Source of the DNA: Aureimonas sp. SK2
GTDB lineage: Bacteria > Pseudomonadota > Alphaproteobacteria > Rhizobiales > Rhizobiaceae
Length of the DNA: 64,000 nt
Direction of reading: 5' to 3'
NCBI RefSeq assembly: GCF_029813115.1
Contig: NZ_JAPZDS010000009.1
Span: 124,001-188,000, forward strand
The notes under the pieces were generated by a model, which did not search any database, had not been told where the DNA came from, and saw only the letters and a list, made by a program, of their open reading frames with translations. Position 1 is the first letter of the stretch. The number at the start of each line of letters is the position of its first letter. Both the position numbers and the translations under genes were made by a program. Of this stretch, positions 47,084 to 55,195 are shown piece after piece.

Positions 47084-47451
47084 TTCATGCTCTGGCATGA
47101 GCGTCTCCCCAGCGTCGCTGTCCGAGGCTCACCCGCAAGGGGGACGGGCGCATGTGCACCAGCTCCGCGCTGGTCTAGTAAATCACGGTAAGGCACGCCT
47201 ACCGAGCCATAGCAGTCGACTGGCCCCACTGGCATCCGCCATGCGCCACCGACACCCCCGGCGCGCCGGGCGGGCTTCAAGCCTCCCGGCGCGCGACCCC
47301 ACTCGCTGGTGATTGGGCGTGGGACAGCCAGCGCCACCGGAAATGTTTTCCGGTCCCGGCGGGGATGCCGGGATGCGAGGACGATCCCTGAAGAGCTGCG
47401 CCCCGAGACCGCACGACGGTCGGACGCCCGCGAAAGCGGGCGCCGTCTTTT
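47084..47451 (+). ncRNA. Predicted structured non-coding RNA, about 370 nt
   Basis: No good reading frame covers the region. It starts at a consensus-like promoter and ends at a strong terminator. Inside are several stable hairpins: CATGC/GCATG; GCGCGCCGGG/CCCGGCGCGC around 47260-47295; CCGGAAA-TGT-TTTCCGG near 47340; CCCGGC/GCCGGG near 47365. The sequence is not tmRNA, RNase P, 6S or SRP RNA as far as I can tell. It ends tail-to-tail with the HEPN gene, sharing the terminator region, so it could act as an RNA partner or antisense regulator. Confidence 0.5.
47421..47451 (+). terminator. Strong Rho-independent terminator with GAAA tetraloop
   Basis: CGG-A-CGCCCGC, GAAA, GCGGGCG-CCG followed by TCTTTT. 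It acts on the plus strand; the minus-strand side lacks a T-tract. Its last base meets the stop codon of the convergent HEPN gene. Confidence 0.85.
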
Positions 47452-48530
47452 CAGGCAGCGGCTTGCACTCCAGCCGGGGCAACGGGCGCGTTCCTCGCCG
47501 CCCAGATGACTTGGAGGGTATGCTCCGCAACGGCCGCGTTCATGCGGGTGACCGCGTGGTCGGAAAAGCTGGGGAACTTGCTCTTCCCGTGCTCGAACGT
47601 GTGCTGGCACTTCGGGTCAGCGTCAATACCCGCAAACCGACGCACCGCAGCCGCCTTCGGTGGTGTCAGCTTGCACTTCTCCGCCAACTGCGTCGCGCTC
47701 ATGTGGAAGCGGTTCCGGAGGTCGATCTCCCGCACCGCTCCGGCCTCGGCGGGATCGTCCCCAGCAACCAGCTTCACCGGGGCGCCTGCCTTCTTCGAGA
47801 TCGTGACGTTGATGTTGGGGCCGACCCCGGTCGTGACCGCCTGAAGGGCGACAAGTCGAGGGAACACGTCGGCCACCTCCTTCCCGCCGCGGATCGCGTT
47901 CAGGACCCGCTCGATGTCCTTCTCGGACACCTGCACGTCGTCGGCGACGTGGGATTCCATGGCGAGCATGGAGCGGATGCGGCCCTTGGCCTCGTCCTGC
48001 GCGCGTCTCCCCGGTGCAAGGAGGTCTGCGACCAGCTTGTACTCGCGGTCGATTAGGAAGTCGAAGTCCCCCGCCGGCATCGTTGAGACGGGCAGGACGC
48101 GCGTCGGCAGGTGCTCCGACAGGCTGTCGCCGAGGTTCCGTTGCAGGACTGCGTCGAAGGCCGTCACCAGCGCCCGGGTGTGCAGGTACAGGATGTCCTC
48201 CGACACGAAGACGATCCAATGCTGCGCGGCGTCTCGCATGGCGTCGACCGCCTTGAACACGCCCGCCTCATCCGCTGTGACGCCGCAGTGCATCTTCGCA
48301 AGGTTCGCGCACTTCTCGAAGCCGTAGGCGGTGCCCTTGTCCTTGTCGAACACGGCCACCTTCTTCTGAACGAGTGCGGCCTTCAGGAGCATCTCGGTGG
48401 CGTGCTGGAGGTGCAGCAAGACCGTCGTAAGTCTGCCGTCCTCGTGGAAGGAGTTGAAAGTCGTCATCGCCGAGCGCAGCGAGCAGATGGCCTTCAGCTT
48501 CAGAGTGCGGGCATCGCGAACCAACTTCAC
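47451..48530 (-). CDS. DUF3644-type HEPN protein, about 359 aa
   Basis: GTG at 48530 with AGGATGCC upstream is preferred to the TTG at 48551. The N-terminal 150 residues fit DUF3644, a HEPN branch: VKLVRDARTLKLKAICSLRS, HATEMLLKAALV and the Rx4H motif R99-DAAQ-H104 typical of HEPN ribonucleases, followed by DILYLHTRALVTAFD. The C-terminal half (VSEKDIERVLNAIRGGKEVA onward) is a separate helical domain with a HTH-like end. HEPN proteins commonly cut RNA in abortive infection and toxin systems. No MNT-type antitoxin is adjacent; the facing ncRNA is the only candidate partner. Confidence 0.7.
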   Translation of the reverse strand: MKLVRDARTLKLKAICSLRSAMTTFNSFHEDGRLTTVLLHLQHATEMLLKAALVQKKVAVFDKDKGTAYGFEKCANLAKMHCGVTADEAGVFKAVDAMRDAAQHWIVFVSEDILYLHTRALVTAFDAVLQRNLGDSLSEHLPTRVLPVSTMPAGDFDFLIDREYKLVADLLAPGRRAQDEAKGRIRSMLAMESHVADDVQVSEKDIERVLNAIRGGKEVADVFPRLVALQAVTTGVGPNINVTISKKAGAPVKLVAGDDPAEAGAVREIDLRNRFHMSATQLAEKCKLTPPKAAAVRRFAGIDADPKCQHTFEHGKSKFPSFSDHAVTRMNAAVAEHTLQVIWAARNAPVAPAGVQAAA

Positions 48531-48602
48531 GGAGGCATCCTGTCGAATCAACGGGAGCCTGCATTCTACCCACTCGTGTGGCGCGTGGTCAGGCCGCGGC
48601 AG

Positions 48603-48761
48603 TCACGACGCCGCCCTCGCGCGCAGCGCCGCCAGCTCCTGCGCCACCCGCCGCGCGATGGCGGCGTCCGCGAGCGAATCGACGACGACACGGATGCTGC
48701 CGACGTCGATGACGTAGCGCGGCCGCACCGACACTTCCGCCGCCTCACCGACGGCGCTCAC
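48603..48761 (-). CDS. Small protein, 52 aa
   Basis: GTG at 48761 overlaps the preceding stop (GTGA). The product reads VRPRYVIDVGSIRVVVDSLA and then a short helix and Arg-rich tail. It is the last member of a three-gene operon beginning at 49659. Too short to classify. Confidence 0.5.
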   Translation of the reverse strand: MSAVGEAAEVSVRPRYVIDVGSIRVVVDSLADAAIARRVAQELAALRARAAS

Positions 48762-49159
48762 GGCCGCCTCCGGTCGGTCGGCTCGGACAGCCCGGAGGCC
48801 GTCTCCCTGCGCACCGCGCGAAGGAGTTCGCAGATCACGTCGTTCTCGATCTCCCGCTGCCTCGCCGCGCGCAGCCAAGCCCCCATGAACTCTCCGAAGG
48901 TCATCGGCCGCGCCAGCAAGGTCTGGAGTTCGCGCTTCCTCTTCAGGGCTGCCAAATGGGTCTCGATGTCGAAAGGCTTGGGCTCCTCGGCTTCGGTGTT
49001 GTTCGTCATGAGCGGGCGGCCGACCGCGAGGACGGGCGGCGTGAGGGACGTGGTCCCGAGCGTGTTGCCGCTGGGGCCGATGGGGATGTCGCCGCCGCAG
49101 ACGTCGGTGATGGTCGCCCGGTTGAGCGGCCGCCGGGTACTGAAGATCTGGCCTTCCAT
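48758..49159 (-). CDS. Hypothetical protein, 133 aa
   Basis: ATG at 49159 overlaps the upstream stop (TGATG). The N-terminal third is Gly/Thr-rich (STRRPLNRATITDVCGGDIP), the rest helical and basic (HLAALKRKRELQTLLARPMT, FGEFMGAWLRAARQREIEND). No family recognised. Coupled on both sides. Confidence 0.6.
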   Translation of the reverse strand: MEGQIFSTRRPLNRATITDVCGGDIPIGPSGNTLGTTSLTPPVLAVGRPLMTNNTEAEEPKPFDIETHLAALKRKRELQTLLARPMTFGEFMGAWLRAARQREIENDVICELLRAVRRETASGLSEPTDRRRP

Positions 49160-49659
49160 CACGCCACCTCCCTCGCGCCCACCACCACCGCCCGCTCGCC
49201 CTCCGGTACCGACAGCAGAGCCTCGACGACGCCGAGCGACCTGCCGAGCAGCACCACCGCGTCCGACGCCGCGCACGGCTCTGCGCATCGACGCGTCGCC
49301 GCGAACTGCGAGTTGCCCATGCCGACCGCCGCGTCCTCCCACAGGGACGCGTCGCTGAGGTAGCCGAGCCGGACGTTGCAGAGATGGGAGATGTTGTCGC
49401 CCATGCCGCGTAGTATCTCGGCGACGTCCCGGACATCGACCGGGTCGGTGCCAAGGATCTTGATGGCGGCACGCAGGCCCTCGCGGGAGCGGCGGGCGAT
49501 CTTGCCGGACGTCGGCTCGATGGCGAGGAGCAGCCGCTTGGCTCGGGCCTCGCCCGTGACGGCGAACCAGTTGCGGACGACGTTGGCCTGGATGGCCTCC
49601 GGCGACAGGGCCGGGATCCGGACCGGGCGAAGGCGGACGGTGCTGGCGGTGGCGTGCAT
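49159..49659 (-). CDS. Hypothetical protein, 166 aa
   Basis: ATG at 49659 with GAGGGAGAGCCGCC upstream and a consensus class A promoter 28 bp further up. Helix-rich protein with several Cys (HLCNVRLGYL, RRCAEPCAAS). It begins MHATASTVRLRPVRIPALSP. No family recognised. Leader gene of a tightly overlapping operon (49159, 48758, 48603). Confidence 0.6.
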   Translation of the reverse strand: MHATASTVRLRPVRIPALSPEAIQANVVRNWFAVTGEARAKRLLLAIEPTSGKIARRSREGLRAAIKILGTDPVDVRDVAEILRGMGDNISHLCNVRLGYLSDASLWEDAAVGMGNSQFAATRRCAEPCAASDAVVLLGRSLGVVEALLSVPEGERAVVVGAREVA

Positions 49660-49686
49660 GGCGGCTCTCCCTCGGGACTTGAGGAA

Positions 49687-49715
49687 AGCGTGGTTGCCGG
49701 CGAGGCGGGCGTCAA
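49687..49715 (-). promoter_or_regulatory. Class A promoter for the 49659 operon
   Basis: TTGACG (49715-49710), 17-bp spacer with GCCGGC, CACGCT (49692-49687). One of the best matches in the family. Confidence 0.65.
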
Positions 49716-49930
49716 ATGGCTGGCGGGCACCGCCGCGAAACGTGGCTGAAAGTAACTCCTCGCGTTACTTCCATGGGCGACGGATGGCTTATGTCGGCGG
49801 TCTCCCAGCTAGATCTAGCGCTCGAATCGCCAAAAACGTCTACAATTAGCGGCAACCTGGGGATAAGTGCCCTCTGAGGCTTCCCAGAACAGATCGCGAA
49901 CTCTACGTTCCGCTTCGAAAGGAGACGCTA

Positions 49931-51001
49931 TTGAGCGAGCCAATCGAAGTACCCGAAAGTGCATTCGAGAATAAACCCTGGTTCCCAACCTTTCCTGCTC
50001 CGGACCTCGTGCGCGAGATCAAGGAGCACATCAAAACGAAGGGTGACCCGCACCTGTGGTGGGGACACACCCACACCACGCCGCCGATGGGCGGACGCAT
50101 CGTCTACCTCGACGAGTTCGACGTCCCGACCTTCGGGGTGACGATGGACCGGGTCGCGCCCTGTCCCTGCTGCACGCCGCGGCATCGCAAGTACAAGTCG
50201 GGCGGCAAGATCGCCTGGTTTCCCGACGAGGCCGTCATCCGCCTCATCGGGCCGCAATGCTACAAGAGCCTCGACGCCGAAGGGCACGAACTCGCCGAGC
50301 ACGAGTTCCGCGAGCGGCAGCGCCGGGAGAAGTACGCCCGGTACCTGATCACCCAGTTGCCCCTGCTGCCCGAGATCGTGAGGACGGGTGACGAGGTCCT
50401 CGAGATGGCGAAGGCGGCCGACGAGTTCCGCGAAACCCTCCAGCGCCGTCTCGCGAACACGTTGTTCCTCCGCCTGTGGGAGAACGTGCGCAACGGCGTC
50501 CTGAACCTGATCGTCCGAACCCGGGAGATCAGGGCCGGGGCGGACGGCGACCACCAGATGCGGACGGTCGACAAGCACGAGCGATACGCGACCATCGAGG
50601 GCTGGGAGGTGCTCGACCCGAGGGCGACCAAGATCGCCCCGACGCTGAAGCGCAACATCGACCGCCTTCAGGTCATGCGGTTCGAGCTGGGGCAGAAGCA
50701 GGACGTCCGCGACGCTGACGACCTCACCCTTCGCCGGGCGGCCCAGACGATGGCGAACGCGAGGAAGGTCATCGCCGCCGCGATCGACCGCATCGCGCTG
50801 GAGCGCAAGATCGTATCTCCCATGACGGTCGCGACGCTTCGGACATGGGGGCAACTCGACGCGGCCACGCTCAAGTTCAGTCTCCGCCGGAACGGGCGGG
50901 ACCTGCTCGTCGGGCGCGATCGCGACCATTGCTGTCCTATCCGCATCCCGCCGGAGATGGAGCGAACGCTTCCCGTCCTGCCGCACTTGGCGGACGAGTA
51001 G
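49931..51001 (+). CDS. Hypothetical protein with Cys cluster, 356 aa
   Basis: TTG at 49931 follows AAAGGAGACGC. Residues 75-115 hold a PCPCCTPRHRKYKSGGKIAW segment and a later QCYK, which may bind zinc. The middle (130-200) is helical, and the C-terminus again has a Cys pair (HCCPI). No signal or membrane segment. An upstream TACAAT at 49841 resembles a standard -10, unlike the class A type. I do not recognise the family. The gene is isolated, on the opposite strand to its left neighbours, so cargo expressed in the lysogen is plausible. Confidence 0.7.
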   Translation: MSEPIEVPESAFENKPWFPTFPAPDLVREIKEHIKTKGDPHLWWGHTHTTPPMGGRIVYLDEFDVPTFGVTMDRVAPCPCCTPRHRKYKSGGKIAWFPDEAVIRLIGPQCYKSLDAEGHELAEHEFRERQRREKYARYLITQLPLLPEIVRTGDEVLEMAKAADEFRETLQRRLANTLFLRLWENVRNGVLNLIVRTREIRAGADGDHQMRTVDKHERYATIEGWEVLDPRATKIAPTLKRNIDRLQVMRFELGQKQDVRDADDLTLRRAAQTMANARKVIAAAIDRIALERKIVSPMTVATLRTWGQLDAATLKFSLRRNGRDLLVGRDRDHCCPIRIPPEMERTLPVLPHLADE

Positions 51002-51010
51002 GCCGCGTCG

Positions 51011-51042
51011 TTGCCCGGAGCCGCCACGACGGCTCCGGGCAA
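51011..51042. terminator. Stable hairpin after the 49931 gene
   Basis: TTGCCCGGAGCC, eight bases, GGCTCCGGGCAA: a perfect 12-bp stem without a T-run. Transcription stop or transcript-end stabiliser. Confidence 0.5.
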
Positions 51043-51479
51043 TCCGGCATCGTCACGCACGAACCGCAGCCGTGCGCAGCCTTAGGAAGCCTGCGGCCGA
51101 GTCCATGGTTGGCACCGTGGCGCCATCGCGCGCGCCGTCAGTGGCGGCCGCCGGCGAGCTGGGGCGGGCGGGGCCAAGATTCCGCCATCACGCTTCCGTG
51201 ATCCGAGACGAATTCGAAAAATGCAAAGTCATGTCTGCGTTCGTCAACTTAGTTGGCGCAACAGATCTGGAAGACGTGTGTCCAGATGTCAACAGGTCGA
51301 TGGGATAAATTCTACAGCGTCTCTGATGCCGTCAACATCCTTTGCGAGGCATAAGTACTGAGGCAAGTCGAGCGCCAGAGGGAGGGTGCTTGCGTCCGAG
51401 GATGTGGCGGCACATCCTTTTCTTCAGGCGACTTGCGCGGGTGGGTCGCCGGGGGCAGCAAGCCCGAAGGAGACGGACA
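51043..51479 (+). other. Gene-poor interval with palindromes
   Basis: No convincing gene; a 78-codon frame at 51072-51308 lacks support. It holds CAACTTAGTTG (51245-51255), a perfect 11-bp palindrome sharing ACTTAGT with another at 63918, and ATCTGG/CCAGAT inverted arms (51267-51290). The region is noticeably AT-richer than its surroundings and probably carries the operator and promoter of the next operon. Confidence 0.45.
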
Positions 51480-51950
51480 ATGACCATCACCAACACCGCC
51501 GAGCTGCGCAAAGCCATCGCCGAAGGCTTCGACTACGGCTCCGTGGACGGAAACACGCGGCTGGCCATCCTGCGCGAGTTCTACGACGTGACCTACGACG
51601 TGACCGACGAGGAGTTCGAGGCGACCTACCGCGACGTGCTCAAGCAGCAGGAACACTACATCGCCGTCGCCGTCCACGTCGGGTCCGGCAACGTGTTCGC
51701 GGTGCGTGCCATCCAGAACAACGACTTCACCACGGAGGACATGTTGTCCATCCAGAAGGCCATCGGCTGGGATGTCGGCGAAGAGGTCGACCTCTACCGC
51801 ATCCTCGTCGGGGAGGACCGCAGCGCGGCGGAGTACGAGATCTGGTTCATGCCGGACGGCGACTACAGCGCCTACGACGGCGAGCACGTCCGCGAGTTCG
51901 GCCAGTTCTACGCCTACTACCGCAACCGCGCCCTCCGGCAGGCCGCCTGA
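51480..51950 (+). CDS. Acidic hypothetical protein, 156 aa
   Basis: ATG at 51480 follows GAAGGAGACGGACA. Strongly acidic, Tyr-rich, alpha/beta protein (FDYGSVDGNTRLAILREFYD, QQEHYIAVAVHVGSGNVFAV). It resembles small soluble phage early proteins, but no family is recognised. A hairpin at 51961 follows. Confidence 0.65.
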   Translation: MTITNTAELRKAIAEGFDYGSVDGNTRLAILREFYDVTYDVTDEEFEATYRDVLKQQEHYIAVAVHVGSGNVFAVRAIQNNDFTTEDMLSIQKAIGWDVGEEVDLYRILVGEDRSAAEYEIWFMPDGDYSAYDGEHVREFGQFYAYYRNRALRQAA

Positions 51951-51960
51951 CACGGACATC

Positions 51961-51984
51961 GGCGCGGAGCTTCGGCTCCGCGCC
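51961..51984. terminator. Perfect 10-bp hairpin with TTCG tetraloop
   Basis: GGCGCGGAGC, TTCG, GCTCCGCGCC. UUCG-capped and very stable, no T-run. Likely an attenuator or transcript-end structure between the 51480 and 52076 genes. Confidence 0.5.
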
Positions 51985-52075
51985 CGCCATCCAGCCGCCC
52001 GTCACGGGGCTGCTGGGCGACGGGCGGCAGCGCACGCGACGGGCCGGCGGATCCGGTCATGAGGGAGACACGACG

Positions 52076-53017
52076 ATGAAGAGCAAGGCACACAGCGCCA
52101 TCGAGGCCGCAGCCGAGGCAGCGGGGGCCACGAGCGTCACGCAGGACCACCACACGACAGTGGTCGGCTACAAGGGCAGCGAGATCCGGATCAAGATGGA
52201 CATGTCGCCGAGGGGCGGCTGGTCGATCGCGGTCGACGGACGGGACGAGGGCGCCAAGAAGGCGCCGTCGGCAGCCTTCAAGGCCGCCGTCAAACTGGTG
52301 GACGACCGCCTCGCGTCCGAGGCGGCTCACGTCGAGGCGGTGTACGCCGTCGCGGAAGTGGCAGGGGCCGAGATCGAGTCCCTCGAGGTCGACCGGGTCG
52401 CGCTGTCCTACAAGGGCCACACGGTCACGGCCGTTCGCGAGGACAAGCCGTCCACCGTCTCCGTCCGGTACGCGTGGACCGTGAGCATCGACGGAACGCC
52501 GAAGTGGATCTGCGCGAGCGTCGCGACGGTGCTCAAGGGCGCGATCGACAGCATCGACGAACAGGTCCCAGTGGCCACCCTGTACAACCCCCAGCCGGAC
52601 AACCGCGTGGCCAGCCAATTCCAGCCCGTCTCCGAGCTGCGGGCGCTCCTCAAGACCATGCCGGTCGCCCTTCACGACGAAGGTCCCGTAGAGGGATGGG
52701 GCACGACAACCTTCCTCGACATCGACATCGCGGAAGGGTCCGCGCGGCTGGGCAGCGAGTACCTCAGGGACAGCGTTGCCTGGCTCACCGCGCACGGGTA
52801 CGTGCACCGCATTCGCTTGGCCGACGGCACGTCCGGCGTCCGTCTCGCCGCTGCCCTGGACGTGGCCGAGGCCCGGCTCGAGGACGTGGTCGCGGCGTTC
52901 GAGGAGGAGAGCGGATGGGGCGGCCTCGCCAGCGAGCAGGCCAAGGCCACCTTTCGGGAGATCTGCCAGCCAGTTCTCGAGCTGTCGGGTTCAGAACCCG
53001 AGAAGGCGGCCGCATGA
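52076..53017 (+). CDS. Hypothetical protein with repeated domain, 313 aa
   Basis: ATG at 52076 follows GAGGGAGACACGACG. Two related segments of about 65 residues occur in the first half (SVTQDHHTTVVGYKGSEIRI... and ESLEVDRVALSYKGHTVTAV...), each a beta hairpin with YKG followed by a W(S/T)(I/V) strand and a helix (AAFKAAVKLVDD, VATVLKGAIDSID). The C-terminal part (200-300) looks like a small winged-helix-like module ending acidic. No family recognised. First gene of a coupled three-gene operon. Confidence 0.6.
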   Translation: MKSKAHSAIEAAAEAAGATSVTQDHHTTVVGYKGSEIRIKMDMSPRGGWSIAVDGRDEGAKKAPSAAFKAAVKLVDDRLASEAAHVEAVYAVAEVAGAEIESLEVDRVALSYKGHTVTAVREDKPSTVSVRYAWTVSIDGTPKWICASVATVLKGAIDSIDEQVPVATLYNPQPDNRVASQFQPVSELRALLKTMPVALHDEGPVEGWGTTTFLDIDIAEGSARLGSEYLRDSVAWLTAHGYVHRIRLADGTSGVRLAAALDVAEARLEDVVAAFEEESGWGGLASEQAKATFREICQPVLELSGSEPEKAAA

Positions 53018-53235
53018 CCGCCGCCGCCCGCTACAATGCTATCCGCCGACGCCTGCGTCTCACGCAGGCGGAGGTAGCCGAGGCGACGGGCTACAGCCTC
53101 GGCTACGTCTCGAAATGGGGCCACGCAGGCCAGACGGCCAAGGACCCGCCCGATGCCGCCGTCGACCGCCTCGCGCAACTCCTGCGGGAGCGCGGGGCGA
53201 AGGATCTCGAGTTGCTGGAAGGAGAGGCCGCATGA
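53014..53235 (+). CDS. XRE-type HTH protein, 73 aa
   Basis: ATG at 53014 overlaps the previous stop (ATGA). Residues 5-45 form a Cro/CI-like helix-turn-helix: YNAIRRRLRLTQAEVAEATG, YSLGYVSKWG. The rest is a short C-terminal helix. It is the size of a Cro-like regulator and is a candidate for controlling the palindromes upstream of this operon. Confidence 0.75.
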   Translation: MTAAARYNAIRRRLRLTQAEVAEATGYSLGYVSKWGHAGQTAKDPPDAAVDRLAQLLRERGAKDLELLEGEAA

Positions 53236-53624
53236 GCCGAGAGCAAGCCGCCACCGCGATCAGCGCCGCAATGGAAGCAGGACTGAGGGCGACCTACGAC
53301 CCGGCGACAGGGAAGCTGGGTCTCCGGCACGATAAGACGCCCGTCGCCGAAGTCTGGTACGACGACGAGAGCGGAGCCTGGGTTCGCGCGAGCAAGTTCA
53401 AGCGGACGATGTGGCAGGGCGACCTCGACCGGGAAGACGTCGCGCGAAACCCCAAACGCTACATCAGCGCCCATTGCCACTCGCTCGCGGATCTGGTCGG
53501 CGTGGGCGCCCCGACCTTTCCCGATGCCCTCGCGGCGCTGGGCGGCGAGGAAGCCATCAAGGCGATGGCCGACAAAGCTGCGAAGGACGCGCGCTACGTT
53601 CCGTACTACGATCCGAACTGGTGA
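53232..53624 (+). CDS. Hypothetical protein, 130 aa
   Basis: ATG at 53232 overlaps the HTH gene stop (ATGA). Soluble protein: SREQAATAISAAMEAGLRAT and then a beta-rich middle (KLGLRHDKTPVAEVWYDDES) and a helical end. No family recognised. The operon ends in a bidirectional terminator. Confidence 0.6.
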   Translation: MSREQAATAISAAMEAGLRATYDPATGKLGLRHDKTPVAEVWYDDESGAWVRASKFKRTMWQGDLDREDVARNPKRYISAHCHSLADLVGVGAPTFPDALAALGGEEAIKAMADKAAKDARYVPYYDPNW

Positions 53625-53631
53625 GGGACCG

Positions 53632-53662
53632 GGCCGCCTGAAAGGGCGGCCTTCCTCATTTC
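53632..53662. terminator. Terminator between convergent genes
   Basis: GGCCGCC, six bases, GGCGGCC, then TTCCTCATTTCC. It overlaps the stop of the convergent 53656 gene. Confidence 0.65.
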
Positions 53663-54402
53663 CTGAGCCGCCTCTTCAGGTCCGCCGCCCGCCGGGCCTC
53701 CCTGCGCGCCTGCACCTTGGCCTTCGCCGCACGCTCCGCCTCGGCGGCCGCCGCCACCTCGCGGACCCGCGACAGCTCCCATTCGTAGGCCGCGCCCCAG
53801 CCGCGCTCCCAGGCGTCCGCGAGGACCGGGTGCTCCGGCCGAGGCGCCGCCTCCGGCTCGACGACGCCCATCTCGACGCGCGCGGCGAGCGAGCCGATGT
53901 CCTCGGCAGCCTCGATCTCCTCGGGCGACACGGACGGCCACTCGCGGTCCGGCGTCGGCGGTCGGGGCGGCGGCGGGCGAGGGGTCGGGTCGCGCTCGAC
54001 CGACGGGACGTAACGCTCGACCTGCGCGGCGACCCAAGCCGCGAGGCGGGCCTCCTCCGCGCGCAGCGCGTCGCCTTGGAGCGAGAGATCAGCTAGGCGG
54101 CGGGCAAGGCTGAAGCCGGGGAGCCTCGGGAGGCCAACGGCAAGCCATTCCGGGATGTCGTTCTCGCCGCTCCTCCAGCGCTTCATCGCCATACGGTCGA
54201 TGCGCTTGCCTGTCGCGCGACCTCCCTTGTCGCGAGGCTTCAGGCGGACCAGGTCCGTGGCGAACTCGACCTCCCATTTCTCGCGACCGTCGTAGATCTC
54301 CTCGGCGATCGCCCAGATGACGTTGGGATCCGCGCGGTCGACATGCGGCCAGTAGCGCTTCAGCAGCTTCAGGTCGTCTTCGGAAGGATGAGTCTCGTTC
54401 AT
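53656..54402 (-). CDS. Hypothetical protein, 248 aa
   Basis: ATG at 54402 (MNETHPSEDDLKLLKRYWPH). The first 110 residues form a compact domain with Trp and basic residues (RAMKRWRSGE-type, NDIPEWLAVGLPRLPGFS). Residues 140-175 are Pro-rich. The C-terminus is an Arg/Ala/Glu coiled coil ending AADLKRRLRK. No membrane segment. No family recognised; a DNA- or RNA-binding accessory is possible. Confidence 0.55.
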   Translation of the reverse strand: MNETHPSEDDLKLLKRYWPHVDRADPNVIWAIAEEIYDGREKWEVEFATDLVRLKPRDKGGRATGKRIDRMAMKRWRSGENDIPEWLAVGLPRLPGFSLARRLADLSLQGDALRAEEARLAAWVAAQVERYVPSVERDPTPRPPPPRPPTPDREWPSVSPEEIEAAEDIGSLAARVEMGVVEPEAAPRPEHPVLADAWERGWGAAYEWELSRVREVAAAAEAERAAKAKVQARREARRAADLKRRLRK

Positions 54403-54445
54403 GGTGAGACTGCTCGCACCGGGCGCCGGGATTCGCAACCCGCCG

Positions 54446-55177
54446 TCACTTCTTCCCGCCGCGCCCCGCCAGCACGCGCGCGATCTCGCGGTCCAACTCG
54501 CGCCCGAACTCGCGCTGCGAGGCGAACAGCCTGTAGCTTCGCCGGACGGTCTCCTCGAAGCGGAAGATCTTCCGGTACCTGGCGACTGGCTGGACTTTGA
54601 GGAGCAGGATCGGGCTGCCGTCGTGCTTGCGCGGCCGGCGCCAGTAGCCCTTTACGCCGTTCACCTCGCCGAAGAAGACGCCGCCCTTCTTCCCGTACAC
54701 CGCCCCGGCGGCGCGCGCCGACTTCCGCGCGGCCTTCTCCCGCCTGTTCTTCGTCGACAGCCGCCGGGACTCCCCGCGCGGCACGCCGCCGTAACGGTCC
54801 GGCCGGAGGGCGTACGTGAAGAGGTCTCGCGGGCCGGATCCGCCGTCCTCGCCCGTGCGCCGGACGCCGCCCTCGATCTGGCGGTAGAGGTAGCTGGCCG
54901 CTGGCTCCTTGATGAAGACCGACGCCGACGCCGACGCTGCGTTGCCGCCCCGGATGCGCGCGGGCCGCATGTCGAACGCCTTCGCCGTCATGGGCTTCGG
55001 GCGGTCGAAGACATCGATCGCGTGCTCCTTGAGTGCGACCACCGCCTCGCGGGCCGCCCGGTTCGTAACAGCGGCCGCAGCGCGGGAGATGGCCTTGCGC
55101 GCGATCGCGTTCATGTCGCGCGTGAAGCTGGCGTGGTCGATGTCGAAGCGGAAGCCGATGGGGGTGACGGAGGGCAT
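54446..55177 (-). CDS. Putative phage structural protein (tail completion/gpZ-like), 243 aa
   Basis: ATG at 55177 (MPSVTPIGF). The pattern is ARKAISRAAAAVTNRAAREA, then VFDRPKPMTAKAF, PARIRGGNAASASASVFIKE and YLYRQIEGGVRR. I recognise this layout from a phage protein family of the VFDRPTPxT type, which has the helix-plus-beta layout of tail completion or minor tail proteins. In lambda order a Z-like gene would stand between FII and U at 27 kb, where none is seen, so this may be the displaced copy. Weak ribosome-binding site. Confidence 0.5.
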   Translation of the reverse strand: MPSVTPIGFRFDIDHASFTRDMNAIARKAISRAAAAVTNRAAREAVVALKEHAIDVFDRPKPMTAKAFDMRPARIRGGNAASASASVFIKEPAASYLYRQIEGGVRRTGEDGGSGPRDLFTYALRPDRYGGVPRGESRRLSTKNRREKAARKSARAAGAVYGKKGGVFFGEVNGVKGYWRRPRKHDGSPILLLKVQPVARYRKIFRFEETVRRSYRLFASQREFGRELDREIARVLAGRGGKK

Positions 55178-55195
55178 GGACGGCACCGGGGCGGG

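Noticed and set aside
47313-48056. A 247-codon plus-strand frame across the ncRNA terminator and the HEPN gene
   Set aside because: It reads through a strong terminator and is antisense to a protein with recognisable HEPN motifs. No ribosome-binding site.
49841-49846. TACAAT as part of a class A promoter
   Set aside because: No matching TTG -35 at 16-18 bp and no CCGG spacer. Noted only as a possible ordinary promoter.
51072-51308. A 78-codon plus-strand frame
   Set aside because: No ribosome-binding site, region rich in palindromes, composition typical of chance frames here.
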